Below, piece after piece: positions 16,019 through 24,192 of a stretch of 64,000 bases of DNA; the stretch's first letter is position 1; each line of letters starts with the position of its first letter. The notes beneath the pieces were generated by a model. That model ran no database searches, was not told the origin of the DNA, and worked only from the letters and a program-made list of their open reading frames with translations. This stretch comes from Bacteroidaceae bacterium (GTDB lineage Bacteria; Bacteroidota; Bacteroidia; Bacteroidales; Muribaculaceae): positions 1 through 64,000 of the forward strand of contig JAETNO010000003.1 of assembly GCA_021768245.1 (NCBI GenBank), given 5' to 3'. The translations under genes were made by a program, and so were the position numbers.

Positions 16019-17464
16019 ATGGGTGACAGCGGACTGAAACGCAAGACGGCCAAAGGATTGCTTTGGGGAGGGATAGGCAACGGCTCTATGCAGTTGCTCA
16101 ATCTCCTTTTCGGCATCTTTCTCTCGCGTCTGCTCTCTCCATCTGACTATGGTGTCGTAGGGGCGCTTACAATCTTTTCGGCTACTGCAGGGATATTTTC
16201 GGAAAGCGGTTTCACACTCGCTATAGTCAACAAGAAAGAGGTTGGCGACGATGATTATAATGCCGTGTTCTGGTTCAATGTCGCTGCCGGAATATTTTTC
16301 TATCTCCTGCTCTTTTTTCTTGCACCTCTTATAGCCGCTTTCTATAATCAGCCGGAGATGGTGCCCTTGGCGCGTTTCCTTTTCCTCGGTTTTTTCTTCG
16401 GTGCTTTGGCCACGGCACCGTCGGCCTATTTTTTCAGGAATCTGATGGTGAAAACCCGCAGTCAGGTACAGATATGTGCCATAATCGTTTCGGGTGTCTC
16501 GGGCGTTGTATGCGCTTTCTACGGATGGGGTTACTGGGGCATAGCCTTGCAGACGGTGCTCTATTCAGCTACCACAGCACTTCTGCTGTGGGCACAGTCG
16601 CCATGGCGTCCGTCGTTCTCCTTTAAATGGAATTCGCTTAAAGCCCTGCTCCCGTTCAGCACCAAGCAACTTCTCACCTCACTGTTCACCCATATCAACA
16701 ACAATTTCTTCTCCGTGTTGCTCGGGCGTTTCTACGGCATGATGCAGACCGGATTTTATACCCAGGGCAGCAAGTGGACTACGATGGGCTACTCCACCAT
16801 ATCGGGAATGATTAACAGTGTGGGGCAGCCGGTGTTCCGGGAGACGGGTGATGATGAGGCGCGTCTAAGGAGGGTGTTCTACAAGATGCTCCGCTTCGCT
16901 TCGTTTGTCAGTTTTCCGGCGATGTTCGGTCTGGCCATAATCTCCCGGGAACTTATAGTCATATCTGTCACTGCAAAGTGGCTGCCATGTGTGCCCGTCA
17001 TGCAGATTCTGTGTGTATGGGGGGCTTTCATGCCTATAAGCACTCTCTATGCCAACCTTTTCAACAGTCTCGGACGGCCGAATATATATATGTGGAACAC
17101 TATAGCTCTTGGAATCGCCCAATTGCTGTGTGTGATGCTCTCCTATCCCTACGGGCTCAACGTGATGCTTGTGGCCTATACTGCCCTCAATGTAATGTGG
17201 CTGTTCGTATGGCACTATTTTGCCTATAAGCATATCCGACTGAGCCTTTGGGAGGTAGTCAAGGGTATTACGCCTTATATGACGGTGTCGCTCGCGGTGA
17301 TGGCTGTGACATGGATTGCCACGTCCGCCATATCCGGTCCGGTGGTTTCCATAATTGTGAAAATCACGATGGCCGCCTCGCTCTATTCGCTGTTGATGTG
17401 GATCCTTAAATCGGTGGTGTTCCGTGAGAGCGTCGCCTACCTGAAATCCCAGTTCAAACGTTAG
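16019..17464 (+). CDS. Polysaccharide flippase (Wzx/WzxC-like, MOP superfamily)
   Basis: A 481-residue integral membrane protein with about 12-14 hydrophobic segments. The opening (KTAKGLLWGGIGNGSMQLLN, then SRLLSPSDYGVVGALTIFS) is characteristic of lipopolysaccharide/teichuronic-acid O-unit flippases of the WzxC/TuaB type, which move undecaprenyl-linked oligosaccharides across the inner membrane. The next gene, 16 bp downstream, is a glycosyltransferase, so the two probably act on the same surface glycan. No polymerase or other glycan genes follow, so the rest of the pathway must lie elsewhere. Confidence 0.9.
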   Translation: MGDSGLKRKTAKGLLWGGIGNGSMQLLNLLFGIFLSRLLSPSDYGVVGALTIFSATAGIFSESGFTLAIVNKKEVGDDDYNAVFWFNVAAGIFFYLLLFFLAPLIAAFYNQPEMVPLARFLFLGFFFGALATAPSAYFFRNLMVKTRSQVQICAIIVSGVSGVVCAFYGWGYWGIALQTVLYSATTALLLWAQSPWRPSFSFKWNSLKALLPFSTKQLLTSLFTHINNNFFSVLLGRFYGMMQTGFYTQGSKWTTMGYSTISGMINSVGQPVFRETGDDEARLRRVFYKMLRFASFVSFPAMFGLAIISRELIVISVTAKWLPCVPVMQILCVWGAFMPISTLYANLFNSLGRPNIYMWNTIALGIAQLLCVMLSYPYGLNVMLVAYTALNVMWLFVWHYFAYKHIRLSLWEVVKGITPYMTVSLAVMAVTWIATSAISGPVVSIIVKITMAASLYSLLMWILKSVVFRESVAYLKSQFKR

Positions 17465-17480
17465 ATATAACTGCAATCAT

Positions 17481-18518
17481 ATGATTGATAATGTAACCGT
17501 AATCATACCCGCCCATAACCGTCCCGACCGCCTGCAGCGGCTTTTGGACTATTATCATGGCACCGGCATCAAGGTGCTTGTGCCTGATTCCTCGACACTC
17601 CCTTTCACCGGGAGTTATGACCCGTCGGAGGTGAGGTATCTTCACCGTCCCGGGCTTCATTTCCTGTTGAAGATACAGGGGGTGCTTCCGATGATTGAGA
17701 CGGACTATGTGCTCTATTGTGCCGACGATGATTTCGCGGTGCCGGAGGCGATAGGCGAGATTGTCGCTTTTCTCGACATGAATCCCGACTACAGTGTGGC
17801 GCAAGGACATTATCTGACATTTATCCCGGGTAAAGATTCCGTGCTTTTCTATCCGCGCTATATCCGGAATTTCGACAGCCGTGTCACGGCTGATACTTCT
17901 GTCGGGAGGCTTTTGCAGCAGCATGGAATCTACGCTCCGCTGCTCTACGGAGTGACGAGGACTGAGATTTTCCGCAGGATTTATTCCTATTGTTTTGACG
18001 GGAAAGGGGAGCTGCGTTTCCGTAATCTTTTCCTTGCGGAGGAGTTTTTCAACCATTCGATGCTTATAAACGGGAAATACGCTACGCTGCCGTGTTTTTT
18101 CAGTGCCCGTGAGCGCATAGTCGGTTCGGCTACGGAAACCACGGTCCCTATGTCGGTGATAAAGACCGACGAGGCATACAGGGAGGAATATGAAGGCTTC
18201 ATCCATGCGTTGGCACTGATGCTTGCCGACAGCGGTGAGCTTGGGCTTGATGAGGCGACAGCGACGGTGCGTTCGGTGTGTGCATGTCCGCGTGACAGTG
18301 CTGCGATAGTGTTCAAGCGCAAGGTTAATTCCTTTATTTCCCGTCACCGTGCTCTTAGGTGGGCGTCACGCCTGTCTGATTTGCGTTTCCGCCAGAAAGG
18401 GCTTGCCGCCGTAAAGGGGATGAGGAGCTATCCCTGCACTTTCAGCACCCCCGAGCGCGACGCCATCGTCCACGCTATACTGTCCAGCCGGAAGGCGGTT
18501 AGCGTTGCTGAGAGGTAG
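17481..18518 (+). CDS. Family 2-type glycosyltransferase
   Basis: The N-terminus NVTVIIPAHNRPDRLQRLLDYY is the GT-A nucleotide-sugar fold start, and YVLYCADDDFAVPEAI carries the acidic DxD-type metal site (about residues 78-82). Sequence style matches the TIGR00180-type glycosyltransferases found in capsule and O-antigen loci. 345 residues; no membrane segment, so it is cytoplasmic or membrane-associated. It is translated 16 bp after the flippase and faces a convergent Fic gene 25 bp downstream. The sugar and acceptor cannot be told. Confidence 0.85.
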   Translation: MIDNVTVIIPAHNRPDRLQRLLDYYHGTGIKVLVPDSSTLPFTGSYDPSEVRYLHRPGLHFLLKIQGVLPMIETDYVLYCADDDFAVPEAIGEIVAFLDMNPDYSVAQGHYLTFIPGKDSVLFYPRYIRNFDSRVTADTSVGRLLQQHGIYAPLLYGVTRTEIFRRIYSYCFDGKGELRFRNLFLAEEFFNHSMLINGKYATLPCFFSARERIVGSATETTVPMSVIKTDEAYREEYEGFIHALALMLADSGELGLDEATATVRSVCACPRDSAAIVFKRKVNSFISRHRALRWASRLSDLRFRQKGLAAVKGMRSYPCTFSTPERDAIVHAILSSRKAVSVAER

Positions 18519-18543
18519 TACAGCATGTAGGGTGAATTTAAAT

Positions 18544-19653
18544 TTATGTAAGGATATAGTTGGTGGCACGTCCTTTCTCGCCACTGTCATTGAGCATATT
18601 TTTTGCGATTAAATCGTTGATGTCGCGAAGGGCGGTATCCTGTGAACAATGGCATATTTTAGCCCATTTTGAGGTGGTGAGTTTACCGTCAAATCCGTCC
18701 CACAAACGGTTGATTATCTTGCGTTGGCGTTCGTTGACCTCGGTGAGGCGATGTTTTTCCCAGTATCGGGTTTTCTCCACAGCTCTTTCGGTTATGATGA
18801 GTGTGCGGTTTATCGCTCCTTTTAGGCATGAGAAAAACCATAAAAGCCATGGTGTTATATCGAGGGTGCCTTTTTGCGTTTCTTCCAGGATGGAATAATA
18901 GCGGCTTTTTTCTCTATTTATCTGTGCTGACATACTGTAATAACGACCGCCACCGTCCAGACGTGAAAGAAACATATCTGTTATAGTGCGTCCAATGCGT
19001 CCATTGCCATCATCAAACGGATGGATGGTAATAAACCAAAGGTGCGCTATTGCAGCTTTGATGAATGGCGAGTGATTTTCTGAATTACACCATTCAAAGA
19101 ATTTCTCCATCTCAATTGGAACTATCTCGGACGGTGGTGCCTGATAATGGATTTTTTCGTGACCGAAAGCTCCGGACACAACCTGCATCGGTTCTTCTCC
19201 TTTGCGCCAGTCGGCCACAGTGATGATTAAACCTCCGCTTCGTCCATATGGAAACAGTGCAGAGTGCCACCCGAACAGGCGTTCTTCCGACAAAGGAGCC
19301 TTGTTGTCTGTCAGAGCATCCATCATCACATTGACAAGTCCTTCGACATAGTGGTCTTCGCGAAGGGTCCCGTCAGATTCCAGTCCTAAATGGCGGGCTA
19401 TGGAACTGCGTACGGATTGGGCATTGAGGACAATGCCCTCAATTGCCGATGAATTTAACAGGTCTTCCGTAAGAGCGGAGAGCTGTGTCTGACTTTGATT
19501 CTCAAATCCTATTAACGACATCTTCCCCATCAATAGGCCGTGCAGTCGGTTTAGATTGCTCAGTGGCTCAATCAATTGAGCTGAATCCCAGGTGAAAGTA
19601 GGCCAATCAGGTAGTTGCCATATATATCTGACTGGAGTATGACGGTTTTTCAT
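18544..19653 (-). CDS. Fic family protein (AMPylator-type) with N-terminal inhibitory helix
   Basis: Fic enzymes transfer AMP or related groups to protein hydroxyls. The catalytic loop HPFDDGNGRIGR is complete at residues 211-222. The N-terminal region has the Fic-associated segment IWQLPDWPTFTWD, and the inhibitory motif (S/T)xxxE(G/N) appears as S68..E72-G73 (SSAIEG), so this is a class II, self-inhibited Fic. The C-terminal part (about 300-369) looks like a winged-helix domain (ITSKW... CHCSQDTALRDINDLI). Targets are unknown; many such proteins act alone and regulate by modifying their own or host proteins. It is a single gene with no obvious antitoxin. Confidence 0.93.
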   Translation of the reverse strand: MKNRHTPVRYIWQLPDWPTFTWDSAQLIEPLSNLNRLHGLLMGKMSLIGFENQSQTQLSALTEDLLNSSAIEGIVLNAQSVRSSIARHLGLESDGTLREDHYVEGLVNVMMDALTDNKAPLSEERLFGWHSALFPYGRSGGLIITVADWRKGEEPMQVVSGAFGHEKIHYQAPPSEIVPIEMEKFFEWCNSENHSPFIKAAIAHLWFITIHPFDDGNGRIGRTITDMFLSRLDGGGRYYSMSAQINREKSRYYSILEETQKGTLDITPWLLWFFSCLKGAINRTLIITERAVEKTRYWEKHRLTEVNERQRKIINRLWDGFDGKLTTSKWAKICHCSQDTALRDINDLIAKNMLNDSGEKGRATNYILT

Positions 19654-19769
19654 GTTGCGAAATTAATGTTTTGCGGTGGAAACAACAAATTTTCTCCGCA
19701 TTTTTGCGGAGATTTTAATCGCATATCACCATGATTTATTCCATCATGTTTTTTATATCATAAAGTAAA

Positions 19770-19793
19770 GGCGGTCACCGTTGGGTGGCCGCC
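19770..19793 (-). terminator. Terminator downstream of hpf
   Basis: A 10-bp stem GGCGGTCACC/GGTGGCCGCC with a 4-nt loop lies after the hpf stop. On the minus strand it is followed by the T-rich TTTACTTTAT. Confidence 0.7.
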
Positions 19794-19849
19794 CGTGGTT
19801 TAATTGTTTATTCTATTCTATTGGTCCGTTCCCTTCAATGGGAAGGGGC

Positions 19850-20143
19850 TTATTTTTTGTTTTTGATTTTTTCGAGCTGTTTGTCGAGGGCTTCGAGGCA
19901 GAGGTCGACCGCTTCTTCAAAGGAGTCGGCTGTCTTTGTTGCAACCTGGTCGGGTTCCTGGGGAACCATAAGGCTTATAATTGCCTCCTTGTTCATGGCT
20001 GTTTCAGGCTTTACAACGCGTAGCGACACTTCTGCGCTCATCACTGCCGGATATCGACGGGTAAGTTTTTCAATTTTTTTGTTGATGAAGGAAGTTAATT
20101 TTTCACTGATGTCGAAGTGAATCGCATTGATGTTAATTTCCAT
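19850..20143 (-). CDS. hpf: Ribosome hibernation-promoting factor (short HPF/YfiA type)
   Basis: HPF binds the 30S decoding region and dimerises or inactivates ribosomes in stationary phase. The 97 residues follow the family: EININAIHFDISEKLTSFINKKIEKL, then SAEVSLRVVKPE and a C-terminal helix ending in lysines. It is the short form without the C-terminal dimerisation domain. It overlaps the end of xerC by 11 bases, so the two are in one operon, as in other Bacteroidales. Confidence 0.92.
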   Translation of the reverse strand: MEININAIHFDISEKLTSFINKKIEKLTRRYPAVMSAEVSLRVVKPETAMNKEAIISLMVPQEPDQVATKTADSFEEAVDLCLEALDKQLEKIKNKK

Positions 20144-21125
20144 TTTTTCCTCCTTTTTTTAATGCACGCGGATGTGCGAGTTGGTAATTATGTTGAAGTT
20201 CACTGTAGGTGACATGGGTATAGAGTTGCGTCGAGGCGAGCGATGCATGGCCGAGGAGCTGACGCACGCTACTTATGGATGCTCCGGCGTTGAGCATGTC
20301 GGTCGCGAATGAGTGGCGCAACACGTGTGGACTCAGACGGGAGGCATGGACTCCGGCCTCTTCGAGCGCGTTGTGGACCACATTGTAGACCAGTTTGCGG
20401 TAGAGAGGCTGACCGTCGTCGCGCACCAATAGCGGGGCTGTGCGGTCGGAGGGAGAGATGGCGGTGGAGGGAGAGGAGTCGCGCAGCCGGCGATACCTGT
20501 CGATGGCTTCGCACAACTCGGAACCGAATGGGATAATTCTATCTTTATTACGCTTTCCATGTACTTTTAGTTCACCTTTACGGGTGTCTACATTGACATC
20601 GAGAAGGTTGATGAGTTCTGAGCAACGGATACCTGTCGAATAGAATATATCGATAATCAGGCGGTTTCTATTGCGTTTGAATTCCTGGTGGAAAGCATCA
20701 GTATTGGTGTCGGAATTTTCTTCCATAGGGCTTCCGGCGCCACCATCACCGTCAAGAATCCTTGCAGTGTCGGCAGGGCGTATGAACACCGGCAGGTCAT
20801 GGGGCATCTTCATGAGGCTGAGGGCGGATGCGGGGTTGGAGCGGAGTCCGTGGCGACGCATGAGGAAGCGGAAGAAAGTGCGCAGGGCCGAGACTTTACG
20901 CCGGATTGTGCGGGGGGATTGGCCTTCGCGTGAAAGATGGCCTATCCACTGGCGTAGGTCGGAAGTAGTCACGTCGGTGGCGACGAGACTGTCGGGCTTG
21001 CCTGAGGTCGCGAAATCCGCCCAACCCATCAGGTCGGTCTGATAGGCCTTGACTGTCAGCTCGGAATAGTTGAGCTCGAGTCGCAGATACCGGATGTATT
21101 CATCAATCAGATTCATGTTCGGCAT
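20133..21125 (-). CDS. xerC: Tyrosine recombinase XerC/XerD type
   Basis: Xer recombinases resolve chromosome dimers at dif. The catalytic set is complete: Arg in STGIRCSELINLL, Lys in KVHGKRNKDRIIPF, HxxR in SPHVLRHSFATDML, then GHASLASTQLYTHV with the final His/Trp-position His and the nucleophile Tyr. The N-terminal SAM-like core-binding domain starts NLIDEYIRYLRLELNYSELT. The longest frame begins with a TTG at 21188, so I chose the ATG at 21125 (21116 is equally possible). 330 residues is slightly longer than the usual ~300 because of an insert around DGDGGAGSPMEENSDT. No attachment sites or cargo lie nearby, so it is a housekeeping gene. Confidence 0.92.
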   Translation of the reverse strand: MPNMNLIDEYIRYLRLELNYSELTVKAYQTDLMGWADFATSGKPDSLVATDVTTSDLRQWIGHLSREGQSPRTIRRKVSALRTFFRFLMRRHGLRSNPASALSLMKMPHDLPVFIRPADTARILDGDGGAGSPMEENSDTNTDAFHQEFKRNRNRLIIDIFYSTGIRCSELINLLDVNVDTRKGELKVHGKRNKDRIIPFGSELCEAIDRYRRLRDSSPSTAISPSDRTAPLLVRDDGQPLYRKLVYNVVHNALEEAGVHASRLSPHVLRHSFATDMLNAGASISSVRQLLGHASLASTQLYTHVTYSELQHNYQLAHPRALKKGGKNGN

Positions 21126-21188
21126 GAAGCATGCGCCTTTAGCGACGTTATCGGTAGCGAATATATGAATAAGTTTTGAATAAAACAA

Positions 21189-21215
21189 CGGCCCGATGAA
21201 AAAATCGTCGGGCCG
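21189..21215 (-). terminator. Terminator downstream of the pspC-like gene
   Basis: Perfect 8-bp stem CGGCCCGA (21189-21196) and TCGGGCCG (21208-21215); on the minus strand it is followed by TTGTTTTATT. Confidence 0.75.
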
Positions 21216-21238
21216 CAGGATTATTCTGTCGGATTGAA

Positions 21239-22396
21239 TCAGCAGATTGCCGGAGTCAGGGTTACGGTCACCGGCAGTAGTGTCAGTGAGGAGGAGAGAT
21301 CGGATGATATGTTTAATACGTCATGTGACTGTTCCGAAATCGTGATTAGGATTATTGCACCGATGACGAAGAGCATCTCAAATATGATTGCCGTTATGAT
21401 TGATGCTGTCGACGGTGTCTTGGCCCTGAAAAGTGGGACGCAGCAGTAGCGGGTTATGACAAGCGACGGTATCAGTACAGCGAAGAAAACGCATACATAG
21501 CCCCAGGCCTCGGTGATTGGGCTGCTTGTCTCGATAAGATTAAGCCCGTCGAGGAGTTCGTGGAATCCGGCCATAGTCCAGAGGCAGATGCCGGCGATAA
21601 TGGCGCAAATCATCGCTATCATTGCGAAAGCCATCAGGGAGCTTACGAGGCCGAAGAAGGCAAGGATGAATTTTGCGGCTATGGAGAAGAATGTGTTGAT
21701 GAAGCTTGAAAATGATGAGGGATTATCGCCGGGAACGGGGACCTCGGGGGTCGTGGCGTTGTTGATTACGGTCTGGCCTATGTTGCCGAGGGTGACGGGC
21801 TGTCCCTGCATCTCGAGGATTTCGCGTGGAGTGCGTGCGACGGGGATTACCATCCATGCCACGAGATAGATTATGATGCATGGCCAGAAGTAGGTGAAGC
21901 AGGTGATGATTACTGCGAGGATGCGCATGACGGTGGCGTCCCATCCGAGGTATTGGGCAAGACCGGCTATGACACCGCCGAACACTTTATGGCGTACGTC
22001 GCGGTAGAGGCGTTTGTGGATTGGAGGCGGCGGGGGGCATGCCTGGCTGCCGGAGCGGGATGTGTTGTCGTTGGAGGGTTCGGATGAGGTGTCGCCACTG
22101 TCGGAAGAGTGGCACCGGGCATCGGGATTTTCTGTTTCATCGGATATCTCTTCAGGGCGCCCCATGATTTCGATTACATTATTGACATCGTCAATCACGA
22201 TTACGTTTGCGCCGAGGGAAATGCGCTCGTCGAAGTGCTCCGAAATCCGTTGCTCGATATCGTTGACGATTTCGGCCCCTTCGTCGCCTGTGAAGGTTGC
22301 GCGGAGCTGTGAGAGGTAGTCGAGCAGTAGGCGATAGGCGTCTTCGTCGATATAGAATATTTTGCCGTTGATGTTTACGGGGAAAGTCTTTTTCAT
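21239..22396 (-). CDS. PspC-domain membrane protein
   Basis: PspC domains occur in envelope-stress regulators. Residues about 1-85 form a soluble segment (KKTFPVNINGKIFYIDEDAY...) with a HAAS-like helical pattern (LSQLRATFTGDEGAEIVNDIEQRISE). A PspC domain follows at about 130-190 (LYRDVRHKVFGGVIAGLAQYLG, then two hydrophobic helices and PW-type VAWMVIPVA). Three further hydrophobic segments fill the C-terminal half, giving an integral membrane protein of 385 residues. Its ATG overlaps the padR stop (ATGA), so the two are coupled. PadR controls such genes in many Gram-negative and Gram-positive species. Confidence 0.88.
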   Translation of the reverse strand: MKKTFPVNINGKIFYIDEDAYRLLLDYLSQLRATFTGDEGAEIVNDIEQRISEHFDERISLGANVIVIDDVNNVIEIMGRPEEISDETENPDARCHSSDSGDTSSEPSNDNTSRSGSQACPPPPPIHKRLYRDVRHKVFGGVIAGLAQYLGWDATVMRILAVIITCFTYFWPCIIIYLVAWMVIPVARTPREILEMQGQPVTLGNIGQTVINNATTPEVPVPGDNPSSFSSFINTFFSIAAKFILAFFGLVSSLMAFAMIAMICAIIAGICLWTMAGFHELLDGLNLIETSSPITEAWGYVCVFFAVLIPSLVITRYCCVPLFRAKTPSTASIITAIIFEMLFVIGAIILITISEQSHDVLNISSDLSSSLTLLPVTVTLTPAIC

Positions 22397-22749
22397 TGCT
22401 TCAGGAGGTTATCAGGGTTAGAGATTGGGTTGAGAAGGAGGTTGACGGAACGGGATATTTCATCCCATGAGCTTTGGAGCTGGTTGAGGAACTGGAGTCC
22501 GAGGGGCGTTATGGAGTAGTATTTCCTCGGCGGCCCCTGCATTGATTCTTCCCAACGGTAGGATAGGAGTCCGTCGTTTTTCAGACGGGTGAGCAGGGGG
22601 TAGAGAGTGCCCTCCATCACAATCAGATGCGCATCTTTGAGCCGTGATATCATCTCTGAGGCATAGGCGTCGCCTCGCTTGAGGATGAGTAGCACGCAGA
22701 ACTCAAGCATCCCTTTCCGCATCTGTGATTTCAGATTGTCTATGTTCAT
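22393..22749 (-). CDS. PadR family transcriptional repressor
   Basis: PadR proteins are winged-helix repressors. The 118 residues show the family core: MRKGMLEFCVLLILKRGDAYASEMISRL, then MEGTLYPLLTRLKNDGLLSYRWEES (recognition helix and wing) and GPPRKYYSITPLGLQFLNQL. It is a short PadR-s1 type protein with one C-terminal helix for dimerisation. It is the first gene of a two-gene operon with the PspC-like protein and has its own operator just upstream (22811-22831), so it is very likely autoregulated. Confidence 0.95.
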   Translation of the reverse strand: MNIDNLKSQMRKGMLEFCVLLILKRGDAYASEMISRLKDAHLIVMEGTLYPLLTRLKNDGLLSYRWEESMQGPPRKYYSITPLGLQFLNQLQSSWDEISRSVNLLLNPISNPDNLLKQ

Positions 22750-22790
22750 TTTTCAGTAGGTTGATGTGTGTTGGAATGTTTATGATGTGA

Positions 22791-22831
22791 CAAAGGTAGG
22801 GACTTGCAAGGTACTATGCAATACATAGTAC
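22791..22831 (-). promoter_or_regulatory. padR promoter with PadR operator palindrome
   Basis: Minus-strand -7 TACCTTTG is at 22791-22798 and -33 TTG at 22819-22821 with a 20-bp spacer. A perfect inverted repeat GTACTATG (22811-22818), spacer CAATA, CATAGTAC (22824-22831) sits exactly on the -33. The dyad TACTATG...CATAGTA is close to known PadR operators, so bound PadR would block polymerase. Confidence 0.8.
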
Positions 22832-22863
22832 TATAAAATAACATAATTTAACTATTGAGAGGC

Positions 22864-22926
22864 AATGGGGAGAATGGGACTAATGAGACTAATAGGACTA
22901 ATTGGGGTAATGAGACTGATTAGGAT
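22864..22926. repeat. Degenerate 9-bp tandem repeat (AATGRGACT type)
   Basis: Seven 9-bp units (AATGGGGAG, AATGGGACT, AATGAGACT, AATAGGACT, AATTGGGGT, AATGAGACT, GATTAGGAT) are in tandem. They are the reverse-complement family of the array at 3486-3556. Confidence 0.8.
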
Positions 22927-22943
22927 GGGGCGGGGCGAGGCGA

Positions 22944-22966
22944 GGGTGGGTTGGGTGGATAGGGGG
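22944..22966 (+). other. G-quadruplex-forming motif in the padR-dapA intergenic region
   Basis: Four G runs (944-946, 948-950, 953-955, 962-966 of the 22-kb block) are separated by loops of 1, 2 and 6 nt, fulfilling the standard G3+N1-7 rule on the plus strand. The flanks 22927-23040 are strongly G-rich, with no ORF. Confidence 0.55.
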
Positions 22967-23050
22967 AAATGGGAGTGATGGGCGGGATTGAGGTTGGCGG
23001 GGATAGGGGAATTTTATTGGAGGCAGATGGGGGCGGGTGATGATATATTG

Positions 23051-23081
23051 TTGCATGAAAGGAGAATAATTTGTAATTTTG
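23051..23081 (+). promoter_or_regulatory. Promoter of dapA
   Basis: TTG (23051-23053) and TAATTTTG (23074-23081) with a 20-bp spacer match the Bacteroidota consensus; the ATG is 91 bp downstream. Confidence 0.8.
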
Positions 23082-23172
23082 CGATAAAATATGGCTTTTT
23101 AGTTAAAAAATGTCCGTATATAAGGCAAACTTTCCAGTCGTTGGATTGATTCATTAACGCTAAAGTATTTTT

Positions 23173-24060
23173 ATGTCATCTGAGCATCTGCGTGGAATGG
23201 GGGTTGCGCTCACCACGCCATTTAAGGAAAATGGAGATATAGACTATCAGACTCTGGATATCCATCTCGATTATCTTATCGATGGGCATGCGGACTATAT
23301 CGTGGCTCTCGGAACCACTGCCGAAACTCCGACTCTGGCTCCTGACGAGAAGCATGAGCTGGCTCTCCATATCCTTGACTATGTGGGTCACCGCTGTCCG
23401 GTGGTGATAGGTGTGGGCGGTAATTCCACCCGCTCGGTGGTCAGGGAACTTCAGGAGACGGAGCGTCTCGGGGAGTTCGATGCTATACTTTCAGTGGTGC
23501 CATATTACAACAAGCCTACTCAGGAGGGTATGTACCGTCATTTCGCTGAAATAGCGAAGGCTTCGCCCATACCTATAATATTATACAATATTCCCGGTCG
23601 CACGGGGGTGAATATGAACACAGAGACCATAATCCGTCTCGCTAAGGAGTTTCCAGGGAAGATTGTGGGAATAAAGGAGGCGAGCGGTAATATGGAGCAG
23701 GCCCAGAATGTGATAACCCGTCGGCCTGAGGGCTTTCTTGTGATTTCCGGGGATGATTCTCTCGCCCACTCAATGATCAGAATCGGTGGCGACGGTGTGA
23801 TTTCAGTGCTCGGCAATGCTTATCCCACTCAGTTTGCAGCTATGATTCACCGAAGCATGGAGGATGAGACTCCCGAAGCGGCCTCCAAGCTTCATCAGCA
23901 ATTCTCGGCTCTGTACTCGCTTCTTTTCAAGGACGGCAATCCTGCGGGTATAAAGGCCCTGCTCCACATTCTTTTCCCCCGCTATAAGGAGGTTTTGCGC
24001 CTTCCTTTGGTGCCTGTCAGCGACGAAACGCGCCGTGGGTTGGAATCGGAGATTCTGTGA
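23173..24060 (+). CDS. dapA: 4-hydroxy-tetrahydrodipicolinate synthase
   Basis: DapA condenses pyruvate with aspartate semialdehyde, the first committed step to lysine and diaminopimelate. The TIM-barrel residues are present: GTTAETPTL (about 47-55), Tyr138 in ILYNIPGRTG, and the Schiff-base lysine K168 in VGIKEASGNM; YYNKPTQEGM also matches. 295 residues is standard. It is a single gene with its own promoter and terminator. Because DAP is used for peptidoglycan, it fits next to two M23 wall peptidases, though neighbourhood does not show a shared operon. Confidence 0.95.
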   Translation: MSSEHLRGMGVALTTPFKENGDIDYQTLDIHLDYLIDGHADYIVALGTTAETPTLAPDEKHELALHILDYVGHRCPVVIGVGGNSTRSVVRELQETERLGEFDAILSVVPYYNKPTQEGMYRHFAEIAKASPIPIILYNIPGRTGVNMNTETIIRLAKEFPGKIVGIKEASGNMEQAQNVITRRPEGFLVISGDDSLAHSMIRIGGDGVISVLGNAYPTQFAAMIHRSMEDETPEAASKLHQQFSALYSLLFKDGNPAGIKALLHILFPRYKEVLRLPLVPVSDETRRGLESEIL

Positions 24061-24120
24061 GAAAGAGAATATGCGTCTATGGACAATGGCGCAAGAATAG
24101 TTGAAATAATAAAATAAGGA

Positions 24121-24156
24121 TGAGAGTTTGGCCATGCGGTCGGACTCTCACTTTTT
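24121..24156 (+). terminator. Terminator of dapA
   Basis: TGAGAGT (24121-24127) and ACTCTCA (24144-24150) form the stem, followed by CTTTTTA. Confidence 0.8.
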
Positions 24157-24192
24157 ATATCGTTTGTGGAATGATTGGCGTCGGGAAGCGTC

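Noticed and set aside
20133..21125. Mobile-element integrase
   Set aside because: The recombinase is followed by hpf in the conserved order and has no attachment site, cargo or compositional break; it looks like XerC.
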